A stretch of DNA of 64,000 nt from an uncultured Cyclobacteriaceae bacterium (GTDB taxonomy: Bacteria; Bacteroidota; Bacteroidia; Cytophagales; Cyclobacteriaceae): the NCBI GenBank assembly GCA_937146645.1, contig CAKZRQ010000058.1:1-64000 (forward strand). Reading direction: 5' to 3'. The notes beneath the pieces are model-generated. The model did not search any database and had not been told where the DNA came from. It was given only the letters and a program-made list of their open reading frames with translations. The position numbers and the translations under genes were made by a program. Positions 46,041 to 55,353 of the stretch are shown piece after piece; positions within the stretch are counted from its first letter, which is position 1; each line of letters begins with the position of its first letter.

Positions 46041-46649
46041 TTATTTCTTCTTATGACGTTCCATAAGGACTTCCATCACCTCATCGAGCTCGTAGCCCTT
46101 TGCCTCGAGCAAAACTAAATAGTGAAACATTAAATCTGCAGCTTCTCCGAGAAATAGCTCCTTGTTATCATCTTTCGCTTCAATAACTATTTCCACAGCC
46201 TCCTCTCCTACTTTCTGAGCAACTTTGTTTATGCCCTTGGCAAAAAGTGAAGCGGTATATGATTTGCCCGAAGGACTATTCTTCCTGTCCTTTATGATTT
46301 CTCTAAGCCTATCGATGAATAGAGTTTTAGATGAATTATTCTCAAAGAAACAGGTATCAGCTCCTGTATGACAGACTGGTCCTCTAGGATTAGCCTTAAC
46401 CAGGATGGAATCACCATCGCAGTCCACTTTCATGCTGACTAATTCCATAAAGTTACCAGAGGTTTCACCCTTCGTCCAAAGCCTATTCTTACTTCGACTG
46501 AAAAAAGTGACCATACCCAACTCCTGAGTTTTAGCTACTGCTTCCTCATTCATATAGCCCTGCATAAGCACTACTCCGGTGACTGAATCCTGGACTATGG
46601 CAGGAACCATCCCATTCATTTTTTCAAAATCTATTTTCATCTCAGACAT
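46041..46649 (-). CDS. hisIE: Bifunctional phosphoribosyl-AMP cyclohydrolase/phosphoribosyl-ATP diphosphatase
   Basis: Fused HisI-HisE enzyme of 202 aa for steps 2 and 3 of histidine synthesis. The HisI half (1-110) has the zinc/magnesium motif KVDCDGDSILVKANPRGPVC with CHTGADTCF. The HisE half (115-202) has EEAVEIVIEAKDD and the helical EAADLMFHYLVLLEAKG. It is last in the phhA-hisH-hisA-hisF-hisIE run. hisG, D, C and B are not in the window. Confidence 0.96.
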   Translation of the reverse strand: MSEMKIDFEKMNGMVPAIVQDSVTGVVLMQGYMNEEAVAKTQELGMVTFFSRSKNRLWTKGETSGNFMELVSMKVDCDGDSILVKANPRGPVCHTGADTCFFENNSSKTLFIDRLREIIKDRKNSPSGKSYTASLFAKGINKVAQKVGEEAVEIVIEAKDDNKELFLGEAADLMFHYLVLLEAKGYELDEVMEVLMERHKKK

Positions 46650-46658
46650 TGTAGTTCA

Positions 46659-47414
46659 TTAAATGCGAATACTCACTCCTTGCTCCACAAGATAGCTTTT
46701 GAGTTCTGGAACGGGTATTTCTTTAAAGTGGAATATACTTGCAGCTAAGGCTGCATCTGCCTTCCCATGGGAAAACACCTCTTCAAAATGATGCATTTTC
46801 CCGGCTCCGCCAGAAGCGATTACAGGAATGCTAAGCATTGAAGATATTTCAGCGGTTATTTCATTTGCAAACCCCCCTTTAGTACCGTCATGATCCATGG
46901 AAGTTAATAGGATTTCCCCTGCTCCTCGATCTGCCACTTCTTTGGCCCACGCCTGCGTTTGAAGAAGTGTCGGCTTTCTCCCTCCATGCGTATGTACGTA
47001 ATCCGTACCATCCACATCTCGGGTATCAATTGCCACCACGATACACTGTGATCCAAACTCCGCAGCCATTTCATCAATCACTCCAGGATTTTTTACGGCA
47101 GCAGAATTAATGGAAATTTTATCGGCACCAGCACCGAGAAGGACCTTCACATCCTCTACGGTAGAAATGCCTCCGCCAACGGTGAAGGGAATATTAATAG
47201 CTTTGGCGACCTTCGTCACCAATTCAGCCAACGTTTTCCTTTTATCGACTGTGGCAGTAATATCCAGAAAGACCAGTTCATCGGCCCCTTCATCAGAATA
47301 TATTTTGGCCAATTCAACCGGATCGCCAGCATCTCTTAATTGAACAAAATTCACCCCTTTGACCGTGCGGCCATCTTTGATATCTAGGCAAGGGATAATT
47401 CGTTTCGTGAGCAT
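46659..47414 (-). CDS. hisF: Imidazole glycerol phosphate synthase cyclase subunit
   Basis: A 251-aa TIM barrel forming IGP and AICAR from PRFAR with ammonia from HisH. The N-terminal [17 protein letters not shown] holds the first catalytic Asp (D11), and the second lies in [18 protein letters not shown]. The HisA-like duplicated half-barrels are evident. It precedes hisIE by nine bases. Confidence 0.97.
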   Translation of the reverse strand: MLTKRIIPCLDIKDGRTVKGVNFVQLRDAGDPVELAKIYSDEGADELVFLDITATVDKRKTLAELVTKVAKAINIPFTVGGGISTVEDVKVLLGAGADKISINSAAVKNPGVIDEMAAEFGSQCIVVAIDTRDVDGTDYVHTHGGRKPTLLQTQAWAKEVADRGAGEILLTSMDHDGTKGGFANEITAEISSMLSIPVIASGGAGKMHHFEEVFSHGKADAALAASIFHFKEIPVPELKSYLVEQGVSIRI

Positions 47415-47466
47415 TTGAGGAAGTAGAGATTAAAGATTAGAAAATTGGATTGAGTCAGAAAACATC

Positions 47467-48186
47467 TTAGGAATTAAATGCAGCCAGCTGATCCAAGGAA
47501 ACTCTTCCTTCATAGTACGCCTTGCCAACGATAGTTCCATAAACACCAATCTTTTGAAGATTTTCAAGATCTTCCACAGAGGAGACCCCACCACTCGCAA
47601 TCAAGTTTACGTCTGGAATTTCCTGAAGAATTTCCCGATAAAGATCCAAAGAAGGGCCCTGAAGAAGTCCGTCTTTAGCCACATCAGTACAAATCACATA
47701 TTTGATGCCTTTAGAGGCAAAGTCCTTGATGAAAGGAATGAGGTCAACTTCAGTAGTTTCCTCCCATCCACCCACAGCTATTTTTCGGTTTTTCGCATCA
47801 GCTCCCAGGATTATGCTTTCAGCCCCAAATCTTTCGATCCATCCTTCAAAAAGTGGTCGGTTTTTAATTGCCACGCTTCCTCCTGTCACCTGTGAAGCAC
47901 CAAAATCAAAGGCCTTCTGGATTTCGCTATCGGCTTGGATCCCTCCTCCAAAATCGATCCTCAAGCTAGTCTGATTTGAGATATTTCTAAGAACCTCACC
48001 ATTCATAATCTTCTTGGCTTTCGCCCCATCCAAATCCACCAAATGCAGACGAGAAATACCCGCATCTTCAAATCTTTTGGCCATCTCCACCGGGTCATCA
48101 TGGTATTCTTTCTTGCTAGAATAATCACCCTGGCTAAGTCGGACGCATTTACCCCCGATGAGGTCAATTGCTGGAATTATTTCCAT
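47467..48186 (-). CDS. hisA: ProFAR isomerase (HisA)
   Basis: A 239-aa TIM-barrel isomerase that opens ProFAR to PRFAR. The N-terminal IIPAIDLIGGKCVRLSQGDY contains the catalytic Asp; the second Asp lies in YVICTDVAKDG. No TrpF-type bifunctionality is implied because a separate trpF is present. Six bases separate it from hisH; 52 bp separate it from hisF, with no hairpin visible. Confidence 0.97.
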   Translation of the reverse strand: MEIIPAIDLIGGKCVRLSQGDYSSKKEYHDDPVEMAKRFEDAGISRLHLVDLDGAKAKKIMNGEVLRNISNQTSLRIDFGGGIQADSEIQKAFDFGASQVTGGSVAIKNRPLFEGWIERFGAESIILGADAKNRKIAVGGWEETTEVDLIPFIKDFASKGIKYVICTDVAKDGLLQGPSLDLYREILQEIPDVNLIASGGVSSVEDLENLQKIGVYGTIVGKAYYEGRVSLDQLAAFNS

Positions 48187-48192
48187 CTCGTT

Positions 48193-48795
48193 TTAAATAT
48201 TGAGGTTGAGAAAGTTTTTTAAAAGCTGCTCACCAACCTCCCCACTTTTTTCAGGATGAGCCTGGATAGCAAAGAAATTGTCTCTGTGAAGCATGGCAGA
48301 GAAATCATGAATATAATGAGACTGAGCGATGGTGAATTCACTCAATTCAGCATAATAGCTATGGACGAAATAGACGAATGGGTTAGGCTTCAGATTCTCA
48401 AAAAGAGGGTTCTTCACCAAATTCTCCAGCTCATTCCAACCAATTTGAGGCACCTTAAACTCCTGGGTGTTTTCTGGAATAAACTTTTTAACCCGTACTG
48501 GAAATACCCCAAGACAATCCGTATCATTTTCTTCAGAATGTTCACACAGCAATTGTAAACCCAGGCAAATTCCAAAAAAGGGTTGTTTGGTGTCCTTGAT
48601 GACCTTATCCAGATTTTTGGATTTAAGATATCTCATAGCTGAACTGGCCTCACCTTGGCCAGGGAAAATTACCCGATCAGCGGATTTGATTTTTTCGATA
48701 TCGTCAGTCAATTCCGCTTCAGCTCCGAGCCTCTCCATGGCATAAAGCACGGATTGTACGTTTCCGGAATTGTACTTAATGACGGCTACTTTCAT
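48193..48795 (-). CDS. hisH: Imidazole glycerol phosphate synthase glutamine amidotransferase subunit
   Basis: Class I glutamine amidotransferase of 200 aa supplying ammonia to HisF. The nucleophile Cys is in GICLGLQLL (about residue 77) and the catalytic His/Glu pair in QAHPEKSG (about 178-180). The N-terminal KYNSGNVQSV is typical of HisH. First of the four his genes, 63 bp after phhA. Confidence 0.97.
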   Translation of the reverse strand: MKVAVIKYNSGNVQSVLYAMERLGAEAELTDDIEKIKSADRVIFPGQGEASSAMRYLKSKNLDKVIKDTKQPFFGICLGLQLLCEHSEENDTDCLGVFPVRVKKFIPENTQEFKVPQIGWNELENLVKNPLFENLKPNPFVYFVHSYYAELSEFTIAQSHYIHDFSAMLHRDNFFAIQAHPEKSGEVGEQLLKNFLNLNI

Positions 48796-48858
48796 AGATT
48801 AAGGGCGAAGAAGGGTGGATGAAGATAAACTATTCTTAGTCCTTTGCCCTCTTCTATT

Positions 48859-49641
48859 TTACTTTTCAACTTTTTGCGCAAGCATCTCTACTAACACCTG
48901 CTCTATTTCTGGAAGCGAAGTGTAAAGCTGCTCTAAACTATCGATCACAAAGTATTTATCCTGGAAGTGATCTTTCCAATATTCTTGATTCATGATTCGT
49001 CTAACATCATACTCATAATGAGCAGGTTCATCAGAAAGACTGAACTTAGTTTCACCTTTTGAGCTCAAAATCCCGGCACCATAAATCCTCAATTCACCAT
49101 TCTCTTTGATCAAGCCAAACTCAATGGTGAACCAATAAATTCTACTCAAAAGCTGGATGGCCCATGGATCATCGATATGCTTCAATGCAATACCTGAAAG
49201 ATCCTCAAGAAATCCTGTATAATGCTTATCGGTTAACAATGGCATATGAGCGAATGCATCATGAAACATATCCGGCTCCTCCAGATAGTCTAGTTGCTCC
49301 ATCTTTCTGAGCCAAGTCGAAGACGGAAAACGCTTATTGTTTAGTAATCCGAAAAACAAATCATCATCGATTAACCCTGGAACAACCTGAACCGCCCAAC
49401 CTGTAGTTTCCTCCAGAATCTTATTCAACTCTTCGAAATTAGCGATCTTATCCGAGGTGAAGTTCACTTCTTTTACCCCCTTTAAATAAGACTCACATGC
49501 TGCACCAGGAAGATTTGGCATTTGTCTCTCGTACAAAATCTTCCATACCTCAAAATCCTCTGCTGTATACTTATCGTATTCCTGTTTCAAGTCTTTTAAT
49601 CGGGGGTCGCTAAAGACCCAGTTTTTTGGCTTATCAGTCAT
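48859..49641 (-). CDS. phhA: Phenylalanine 4-monooxygenase
   Basis: Pterin- and iron-dependent aromatic amino-acid hydroxylase converting Phe to Tyr, 260 aa, the bacterial catalytic-domain length. The iron ligands H127 and H132 (FHDAFAHMP) and E174 (FTIEFGLI) are all present. The start is ATG 49641; a GTG one codon upstream is possible. No pterin-4a-carbinolamine dehydratase (phhB) or tyrosine catabolic gene is adjacent, and the gene sits between aromatic synthesis and his genes. This points to tyrosine supply rather than catabolism. A leader peptide and terminator precede it, suggesting attenuation. Confidence 0.96.
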   Translation of the reverse strand: MTDKPKNWVFSDPRLKDLKQEYDKYTAEDFEVWKILYERQMPNLPGAACESYLKGVKEVNFTSDKIANFEELNKILEETTGWAVQVVPGLIDDDLFFGLLNNKRFPSSTWLRKMEQLDYLEEPDMFHDAFAHMPLLTDKHYTGFLEDLSGIALKHIDDPWAIQLLSRIYWFTIEFGLIKENGELRIYGAGILSSKGETKFSLSDEPAHYEYDVRRIMNQEYWKDHFQDKYFVIDSLEQLYTSLPEIEQVLVEMLAQKVEK

Positions 49642-49710
49642 CACTTTCTTTGGGTTTATATTATTTCAAACTCTAGAATCCAACCAGGGTTTCCGTACAG
49701 GCCTTTAAAT

Positions 49711-49740
49711 AAAAAAAGCCTATTCCAGAAGAAATAGGCT
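49711..49740 (-). terminator. Attenuator terminator upstream of phhA
   Basis: Minus-strand stem AGCCTATTTC / GGAATAGGCT (10 bp, one G-U, TTCT loop) followed by TTTTTT. The right arm element GGAATAGG is repeated exactly upstream (complement of 49768-49775), where it can pair instead with CCTATTTC and disrupt the terminator. It also ends the trp/DAHP transcript by default. Confidence 0.75.
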
Positions 49741-49767
49741 GCTTATTATCATATATCCATAGTCATC

Positions 49768-49788
49768 CCTATTCCTTCATTCGAGGAA
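49768..49788 (-). promoter_or_regulatory. Antiterminator segment and 1:2 hairpin of the phhA attenuator
   Basis: GGAATAGG (complement of 49768-49775) can pair with CCTATTTC of the terminator (antiterminator, eight pairs, one G-U). Alternatively, its start can pair with TTCCT within the end of the leader ORF (five pairs, 49772-49776 with 49784-49788). These mutually exclusive pairings form the classical 1:2 / 2:3 / 3:4 set. Confidence 0.55.
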
Positions 49789-49830
49789 GCAGTAAGAATG
49801 ATGTACGTAAGTTCTTGGAGTTGGACTCAT
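49777..49830 (-). CDS. Putative leader peptide of the phhA-his attenuator
   Basis: Short ORF from ATG 49830 encoding MSPTPRTYVHHSYCFLE and stop. It contains two Tyr, two consecutive His and one Phe codon just before the hairpins of the attenuator. A ribosome stalled at the His-His or second Tyr codon would cover the 5' hairpin strand and allow the antiterminator to form. It begins 42 bp after the DAHP synthase stop. No promoter of its own was found, so it probably lies within the long trp transcript. Evidence is sequence layout only; conservation has not been examined. Confidence 0.6.
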   Translation of the reverse strand: MSPTPRTYVHHSYCFLE

Positions 49831-49872
49831 GACGCTAAAATACAAATGGATTAGAAGGGAAGCAATTCTATT

Positions 49873-50892
49873 TTATAAAAGGTCAAATTCCTTTCTCATC
49901 GAGAAACTCTCTCGAATCCAGGACACTAATCGAGCACTCTGTTCAAAGTCAAGTGTCTGCTGTCCGTCAGAGAATGCCTTTTCAGGAGTAGAATGAGATT
50001 CATAAATCACACCATCCGCTCCTGCCATTACTCCTGCTAGTGCCATCTGAGGAACATAGGCCCTTAGACCAATTCCATGGGAAGGATCTACGATAACCGG
50101 CAAATGAGACTTAGCCTTTAAAATTGGAACGGCATTCAAATCGAGTGTATTTCTAGAAGCCCTTTCATAGGTTCGAATTCCTCTTTCACATAGGATAAGC
50201 TTTTCATTTCCTCCGGAGAAAACATATTCAGCAGATTGTAGAAGTTCTTCTATTGTCCCAGAGATTCCTCTTTTGATCATCACTGCCTTGTCAACTTTGC
50301 CAAGTTCATCAAGAAGGTTGAAGTTTTGAGAGTTTCTTGCACCTACCTGGAAAACATCTACATAGGGATACATATCTTCAATTTGGGAAGTTTGCATCAC
50401 CTCGGTCACGATCTTGATTCCAGCTTCACTCGCTATTTCATACCAAAGCTTCAAACCTTCGAGTCCAAGGCCACGAAACGCATAAGGACTACTTCTCGGC
50501 TTGAAAACTCCACCGCGCATCATTTTCACCCCATTGGCTTTGCAATGCTCAACTACAGCCCTAATCTGTTCTTCTGATTCGATAGAGCACGGACCAGTGA
50601 TAATGGCCATCTCTCCATCCTTGATCGCGACATTATCTCCTAGATCTATTGCTGTTGGCTTGGCTTTCCACTTCTTCGAGACCAACTTGTACTCATCAGA
50701 CACAATATGGATATCTCGAATACCATCCAGATGACCTACTTTTCTAATGTCAAACTCACTTTTTCCAATCCCGATGATGTACTCGCCTAGTTGAGTTTTC
50801 ACAGAAGTGGTTTTATAACCAATATCATTTACCTGATCCAGAAGCTTTCCTCTTTGCGCTTCAGAAATGTCAGATTGTAATTGAATAATCAT
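49873..50892 (-). CDS. aroF: 3-Deoxy-7-phosphoheptulonate synthase, type I-beta
   Basis: DAHP synthase, the entry enzyme of the shikimate pathway, 339 aa. Residues 1-70 are a ferredoxin-like regulatory domain as in Thermotoga DAHP synthase, where it mediates Tyr/Phe feedback. The catalytic barrel shows GPCSIESEEQ, MRGGVFKPRSSPYAFRG and VDPSHGIG. Placement right after trpA (gap 226 bp-free: two bases after the trpA stop position) ties supply of chorismate to Trp demand. It is followed by the phhA attenuator. Confidence 0.95.
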   Translation of the reverse strand: MIIQLQSDISEAQRGKLLDQVNDIGYKTTSVKTQLGEYIIGIGKSEFDIRKVGHLDGIRDIHIVSDEYKLVSKKWKAKPTAIDLGDNVAIKDGEMAIITGPCSIESEEQIRAVVEHCKANGVKMMRGGVFKPRSSPYAFRGLGLEGLKLWYEIASEAGIKIVTEVMQTSQIEDMYPYVDVFQVGARNSQNFNLLDELGKVDKAVMIKRGISGTIEELLQSAEYVFSGGNEKLILCERGIRTYERASRNTLDLNAVPILKAKSHLPVIVDPSHGIGLRAYVPQMALAGVMAGADGVIYESHSTPEKAFSDGQQTLDFEQSARLVSWIRESFSMRKEFDLL

Positions 50893-50894
50893 AA

Positions 50895-51668
50895 TTAACT
50901 AATCACTGATTGAATGTATTCGACTACCTCTTCTTTGAGGTTTGTAGCCGCTTTTACTTTTTTAATGAATGCAGAGCCTATGATGGCTCCATTACTGTAG
51001 TTGGATGCAGTTGTGAAGGTTTCAGCATTAGAAATGCCAAAGCCAATAAGTCTTGGATTCTTCAAATTCATCCTTTGAACTCTTTCAAAGTAATCGATTT
51101 GCTCCTCTGAGATTCCAGATTTGGCACCGGTAATGCTATGTGAGGATACCACGTAGATAAACCCATCAGAATTATCATCGATTTCACGAATTCTACCTTC
51201 CGATGTCTGTGGAGAAATCAAGAAGGTATTCACCAATCCATACCTCTCAAATATCTCCTTATACTCTTCCAGATATTGAGACATGGGAAGGTCAGGAAGT
51301 ATCAAACCATCTACTCCTACCTCCTGGCATTTTTCGCAGAATTCTTCAATCCCAAACTGAATGATTGGGTTTAAATAGCCCATCATTACCACAGGAATTC
51401 TAACCTTCTCTCTAAATCCCTGAAGCTGATCAAAGATTTTTTTCAAGGTGATGCCGTTCTCTAAAGCCACAAGGTTACTATCCTGAATGGTTGGCCCATC
51501 AGCTATAGGATCTGAATAAGGAACACCAATCTCAATGATGTCTGCTCCTCCATCCTGAATGGACTCCATTACCGCCAGCGTATCTTCCAGATTAGGAAAA
51601 CCAGCTGTAAAATAAATGGAAAGAACACGTTCCTTTTTGTTCTCGAATAATTGATGAATTCGGTTCAT
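50895..51668 (-). CDS. trpA: Tryptophan synthase alpha subunit
   Basis: A 257-aa TIM barrel cleaving indole-3-glycerol phosphate. Start ATG 51668; a TTG three codons earlier is rejected. FTAGFPNLED, the catalytic Glu in IIEIGVPYSDPIADGP (E49-like) and catalytic Asp in GVDGLILPDLPM are present. Eighteen bases separate it from trpB, and the DAHP synthase gene starts two bases after its stop. Confidence 0.97.
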   Translation of the reverse strand: MNRIHQLFENKKERVLSIYFTAGFPNLEDTLAVMESIQDGGADIIEIGVPYSDPIADGPTIQDSNLVALENGITLKKIFDQLQGFREKVRIPVVMMGYLNPIIQFGIEEFCEKCQEVGVDGLILPDLPMSQYLEEYKEIFERYGLVNTFLISPQTSEGRIREIDDNSDGFIYVVSSHSITGAKSGISEEQIDYFERVQRMNLKNPRLIGFGISNAETFTTASNYSNGAIIGSAFIKKVKAATNLKEEVVEYIQSVIS

Positions 51669-51686
51669 ATCGATCAACTGAAAAAA

Positions 51687-52865
51687 TTAATAATTACCCC
51701 ATTTAATGTATGTATCCAAATCCTTGTCCCCTCTTCCTGAAAGATTGATCACGATCACATCATCCTTACGATATTCGATCATATTGAGTGCATGAATGGC
51801 ATGAGCAGTCTCAATCGCTGGAATAATCCCTTCAAGCCTGCTAAGTTCAATTCCAGCCTTCATAGCATCTTCATCTTCCACACCAACGAACTCTCCTCTT
51901 CCCACATCAAATAGATGAGCGTGAACAGGTCCAATTCCAGGATAGTCCAAACCGGCAGAAATGGAATGCGGCTCTACCACTTGCCCATCTTCAGTTTGCA
52001 TCAAAAGCGTTTTGGAACCATGAAGTATTCCAGGGGTGCCCAAAGCCGTAGTCGCAGCAGACTTTCCGGAACTAATCCCCAACCCAGCTGCCTCCGCTGC
52101 GATTAATCTCACCTCAGGAACATTGTAATAATGAAAAAATGCACCTGCAGCATTGGAACCTCCACCTACACAAGCAATGACTAAATCTGGGTTTTCTCTC
52201 CCTTCCTTTTCCTTAAGTTGCCACCTAATCTCCTCTGAAATCACCGATTGAAATCTTGCGACCATCTCCGGATAAGGATGTGGCCCAACTACTGAACCTA
52301 TGATATAATGGGTGTCAACCGGGTTATTGATCCATTGACGCATAGCCTCATTGGTGGCATCTTTTAGCGTTTGGGAACCAGATGTGGCAGGGACCACCTC
52401 CGCTCCAAGAATTTTCATCCTCTCAACATTTGGCTTTTGACGCTGAATGTCCAAAGCACCCATATAAACGGTGCAATCCATACCCATCAAAGCACAAACT
52501 GTAGCCGTTGCAACCCCATGTTGACCTGCACCAGTCTCAGCGATGATTCTTTTCTTTCCTAACTTCTTTGCAAGGATGATCTGACCAATTGTATTGTTCA
52601 CCTTATGTGCTCCGGTATGGCAAAGGTCCTCCCGCTTGAAATAGATTTTCGCTCCATACTTATTGGAGAATCTTTCCGCGAAATACAATGGAGTTGGTCT
52701 TCCCACAAAGTCTCGAAGCAATCCTTGAAATTCCTCCTGAAACTCCTCAGAGGTAGTAATCGCCTCGTAATTTTCTTTCAGCTCCTCAATATTTGGATGA
52801 AGCATTTCGGGAATGTATGCTCCTCCGAATTTGCCATAAAACCCCTTTTCATCAACTCTAATCAT
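51687..52865 (-). CDS. trpB: Tryptophan synthase beta subunit
   Basis: PLP enzyme condensing indole with serine, 392 aa. The PLP lysine is in HTGAHKVNN, the phosphate-binding glycines in [10 protein letters not shown], and the catalytic Glu in [11 protein letters not shown]. It is the TrpB1 type expected to pair with TrpA. Three bases separate it from trpF. Confidence 0.98.
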   Translation of the reverse strand: MIRVDEKGFYGKFGGAYIPEMLHPNIEELKENYEAITTSEEFQEEFQGLLRDFVGRPTPLYFAERFSNKYGAKIYFKREDLCHTGAHKVNNTIGQIILAKKLGKKRIIAETGAGQHGVATATVCALMGMDCTVYMGALDIQRQKPNVERMKILGAEVVPATSGSQTLKDATNEAMRQWINNPVDTHYIIGSVVGPHPYPEMVARFQSVISEEIRWQLKEKEGRENPDLVIACVGGGSNAAGAFFHYYNVPEVRLIAAEAAGLGISSGKSAATTALGTPGILHGSKTLLMQTEDGQVVEPHSISAGLDYPGIGPVHAHLFDVGRGEFVGVEDEDAMKAGIELSRLEGIIPAIETAHAIHALNMIEYRKDDVIVINLSGRGDKDLDTYIKWGNY

Positions 52866-52868
52866 CTT

Positions 52869-53513
52869 TTATCCTTTTTGAGCTAACAGCCCATGTAATT
52901 CACTTTTAAACTTCCTCAACTTTCCCAGATCCTTCAGTGCAGGAGCAATCTCAAAATTAGAATTCAAATCAACGCCAATCATCCGAGTAGACTTGGATGC
53001 CAATTCGATCAAATCTTCTTCGCTTTCTGAATCGAGCCCTCCACCTAACATGAATGGGGTTTTGAAAGGGTATCCATTTAACAAACTCCAGTCAAATTTT
53101 AGCCCTGTTCCGCCATGCTTTTTACTAGCGGTATCGAATAGAAATCTGGAAACCATTCCATCATATTTGGCCATGCTCTCCCAATCTACCTCTCCTCCCA
53201 CAGGAAAAACTTTCCAAATCTTCACCTCAGACTTTCCCTTCAAATCTTCAACGTATTCAATTGATTCTGAACCGTGAAGCTGAACTGCTTCAAGTCCAAA
53301 CTTTTCAATTTTCTGAAGAACAACACCCAGCTCTTCATTAACGAAGACTCCTACTTTATTGGCACTTATCTTCTTGATTAAGTCTGCTTGAGAATCGGAC
53401 ACAAACCTTGGAGACTTGGGATAGAAAATTAGTCCTACCCAATCAGGTCCCACTTGAGAAAGCAGGGCCTCCAGATTTGCCAATTCACGCATGCCACAGA
53501 CTTTGATCTCCAT
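52869..53513 (-). CDS. trpF: Phosphoribosylanthranilate isomerase
   Basis: A 214-aa TIM-barrel isomerase. The N-terminal KVCGMRE has the catalytic Cys; the catalytic Asp lies in FLFDTASKKHGGTG; VQLHGSE is the conserved central motif. It is separate from TrpC, unlike the fused enzyme of enteric bacteria. One base separates it from trpC. Confidence 0.96.
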   Translation of the reverse strand: MEIKVCGMRELANLEALLSQVGPDWVGLIFYPKSPRFVSDSQADLIKKISANKVGVFVNEELGVVLQKIEKFGLEAVQLHGSESIEYVEDLKGKSEVKIWKVFPVGGEVDWESMAKYDGMVSRFLFDTASKKHGGTGLKFDWSLLNGYPFKTPFMLGGGLDSESEEDLIELASKSTRMIGVDLNSNFEIAPALKDLGKLRKFKSELHGLLAQKG

Positions 53514-53514
53514 T

Positions 53515-54330
53515 TTAGATACTCACCTTTTGTTCTGCCAAAGCTTCTCTGAAATCCTTTATGAATGTATACGCAGCTTGCTCAGGTCTACTCGTTTTCA
53601 TAAAGTTCTCACCGATCAGGAAGCCCTCAAAACCTGCTTTTTTCAATGAAATCAAACTTTCCACTTCAGAGAGTCCGCTCTCAGATACTTTTACAAATGA
53701 GTCCGGAATGGAAGAAGCCAGATCAATAGAGGTTTGAATATCTACTTCGAAAGTTTTCAGGTTACGATTATTGACTCCTACTAAATCAATCCCGTCACAG
53801 AGGCAAGAATCCAATTCTTCACCATCATGAACTTCCATCAACACCTCTAGCCCAAGGCTCTTCGCGAAATAAGCCAAAGACTTAAGCTTCTGAGGTTCCA
53901 AAGCCGCAGCAATCAAAAGAATAGCATCCGCACCAATAGATTTAGCTTCTACAATTTGATATTCTTCCAGAACAAAGTCCTTTCTGAGGATGGGACAAAA
54001 GTTAAAACGCCTGGCAGTTTTGAGATCATCATTAGATCCTCCGAAAAACTCAGAATCAGTCAACACCGAGAGTGCCGATGCCCCAGCCTGCATATATCCT
54101 ATGCTCACTTTTTCAGGTTTTGCGCTTCCATTAATGAGACCCTTTGAAGGTGATCTTCTTTTGAACTCAGCGATAATTCCTGATTTTTCTGGATCAGTGA
54201 TATACTCTTTTAAACTCACCACCTCACTATCGAAGTAAATGCTTCTTTCCAGTAGTTTGGTGGGTACCAAGCTACTTCTCTCAGCCACTTCTTTGGCCTT
54301 AAACTCAATAATTTTATCTAGGATATTCAT
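53515..54330 (-). CDS. trpC: Indole-3-glycerol phosphate synthase
   Basis: A 271-aa TIM-barrel enzyme closing the indole ring. Conserved IIAEFKRRSPSKG (catalytic Glu/Lys), LRKDFVLEEYQI and VGVNNRNLKTFEVD are all visible. The start ATG is three bases after the trpD stop. Confidence 0.97.
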   Translation of the reverse strand: MNILDKIIEFKAKEVAERSSLVPTKLLERSIYFDSEVVSLKEYITDPEKSGIIAEFKRRSPSKGLINGSAKPEKVSIGYMQAGASALSVLTDSEFFGGSNDDLKTARRFNFCPILRKDFVLEEYQIVEAKSIGADAILLIAAALEPQKLKSLAYFAKSLGLEVLMEVHDGEELDSCLCDGIDLVGVNNRNLKTFEVDIQTSIDLASSIPDSFVKVSESGLSEVESLISLKKAGFEGFLIGENFMKTSRPEQAAYTFIKDFREALAEQKVSI

Positions 54331-54333
54331 GCT

Positions 54334-55344
54334 TTATGCTAAAGACACTGAGGTCTTTGGATTTACTAGTTTTTTAAATACTTCTTTTGCCTTTCCTGAA
54401 TACAGGGAATCCTTCGCTTTTTCCACTGCGCCTAAGAAGGTGAGACTTGGATCAGCTGTATACAAAGCTGCTGCCGAGTTGGCGATAACGACTTCATTCT
54501 GACTTTGGGTTCCATCCCCATCAAGAATAGATTGGAAAATCTTGGCTGATTCTTCGATCGTCTTACCCCCAGCTATTGAATCAGCCTCAAGCTTCGACAA
54601 TCCGATATTCTCTGGTGAGAAGACTTTTTCTCCTGAATTTGAGATCATTTTAAAGGGTCCGGTAAGAGAAATCTCATCATACCCATCCAGCGCATGAAGG
54701 ATTGAGAAATTCCCATTCATACCCTGATACAAATACCCATATAGTCTCGCAAGTTCAAGGCTGAAAACTCCAACCAATTGCTTCTTTGGAAAGCTTGGGT
54801 TTACCATAGGCCCTAGCATATTAAAGAATGTCTTGACTCCAAGGTCCTTTCGGATAGGCGCCACATTTTTCATTGCTGGGTGAAAGAGCGGAGCATGTAA
54901 AAAGCAGATTCCCGCCTCATCCAAACTTCTTCTGATCTCATCCATATCATTCGTGAACTTATAACCAGAATAAGCCAGAAGGTTTGAAGAGCCACATATG
55001 GAAGACACCCCATTATTACCGTGTTTAGCTACATTCTGCCCTGCTCCCGCCACGATGAAAGATGATAAGGTGGAAATATTGAAAGTATCTTTCCCATCAC
55101 CTCCGGTACCGCAGAGATCCATAGCATCGTATTCTGGGATATCCACTTTCACACAGAGATCGAGCATCGCTTCTCGGAATCCACTGAGTTCTTCCACCGT
55201 GATACTCCTCATTAAGTACACGGTCATGAAGGCTGCGATCTGGCTTTGATTGTACTGACCTGTGGCAATATTTTTCAGGACTTCCTTTGCCTGCTCTTTT
55301 CCTAGAGTACTATGAGATATAAGTAAATTTAGAATGTCTTTCAT
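54334..55344 (-). CDS. trpD: Anthranilate phosphoribosyltransferase
   Basis: A 336-aa enzyme transferring phosphoribose to anthranilate. The PRPP-binding CGTGGDGKDTFNIST and KHGNNGVSS motifs and the anthranilate-site GPMVNPSFPKKQ are intact. Not fused to TrpG. The start is nine bases after the trpG stop. Confidence 0.97.
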   Translation of the reverse strand: MKDILNLLISHSTLGKEQAKEVLKNIATGQYNQSQIAAFMTVYLMRSITVEELSGFREAMLDLCVKVDIPEYDAMDLCGTGGDGKDTFNISTLSSFIVAGAGQNVAKHGNNGVSSICGSSNLLAYSGYKFTNDMDEIRRSLDEAGICFLHAPLFHPAMKNVAPIRKDLGVKTFFNMLGPMVNPSFPKKQLVGVFSLELARLYGYLYQGMNGNFSILHALDGYDEISLTGPFKMISNSGEKVFSPENIGLSKLEADSIAGGKTIEESAKIFQSILDGDGTQSQNEVVIANSAAALYTADPSLTFLGAVEKAKDSLYSGKAKEVFKKLVNPKTSVSLA

Positions 55345-55353
55345 GCTAGATAA

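Noticed and set aside
49711..49872. A tRNA or riboswitch in the gap between DAHP synthase and phhA
   Set aside because: No cloverleaf or known riboswitch core; the hairpins and short ORF are better explained as an attenuator.
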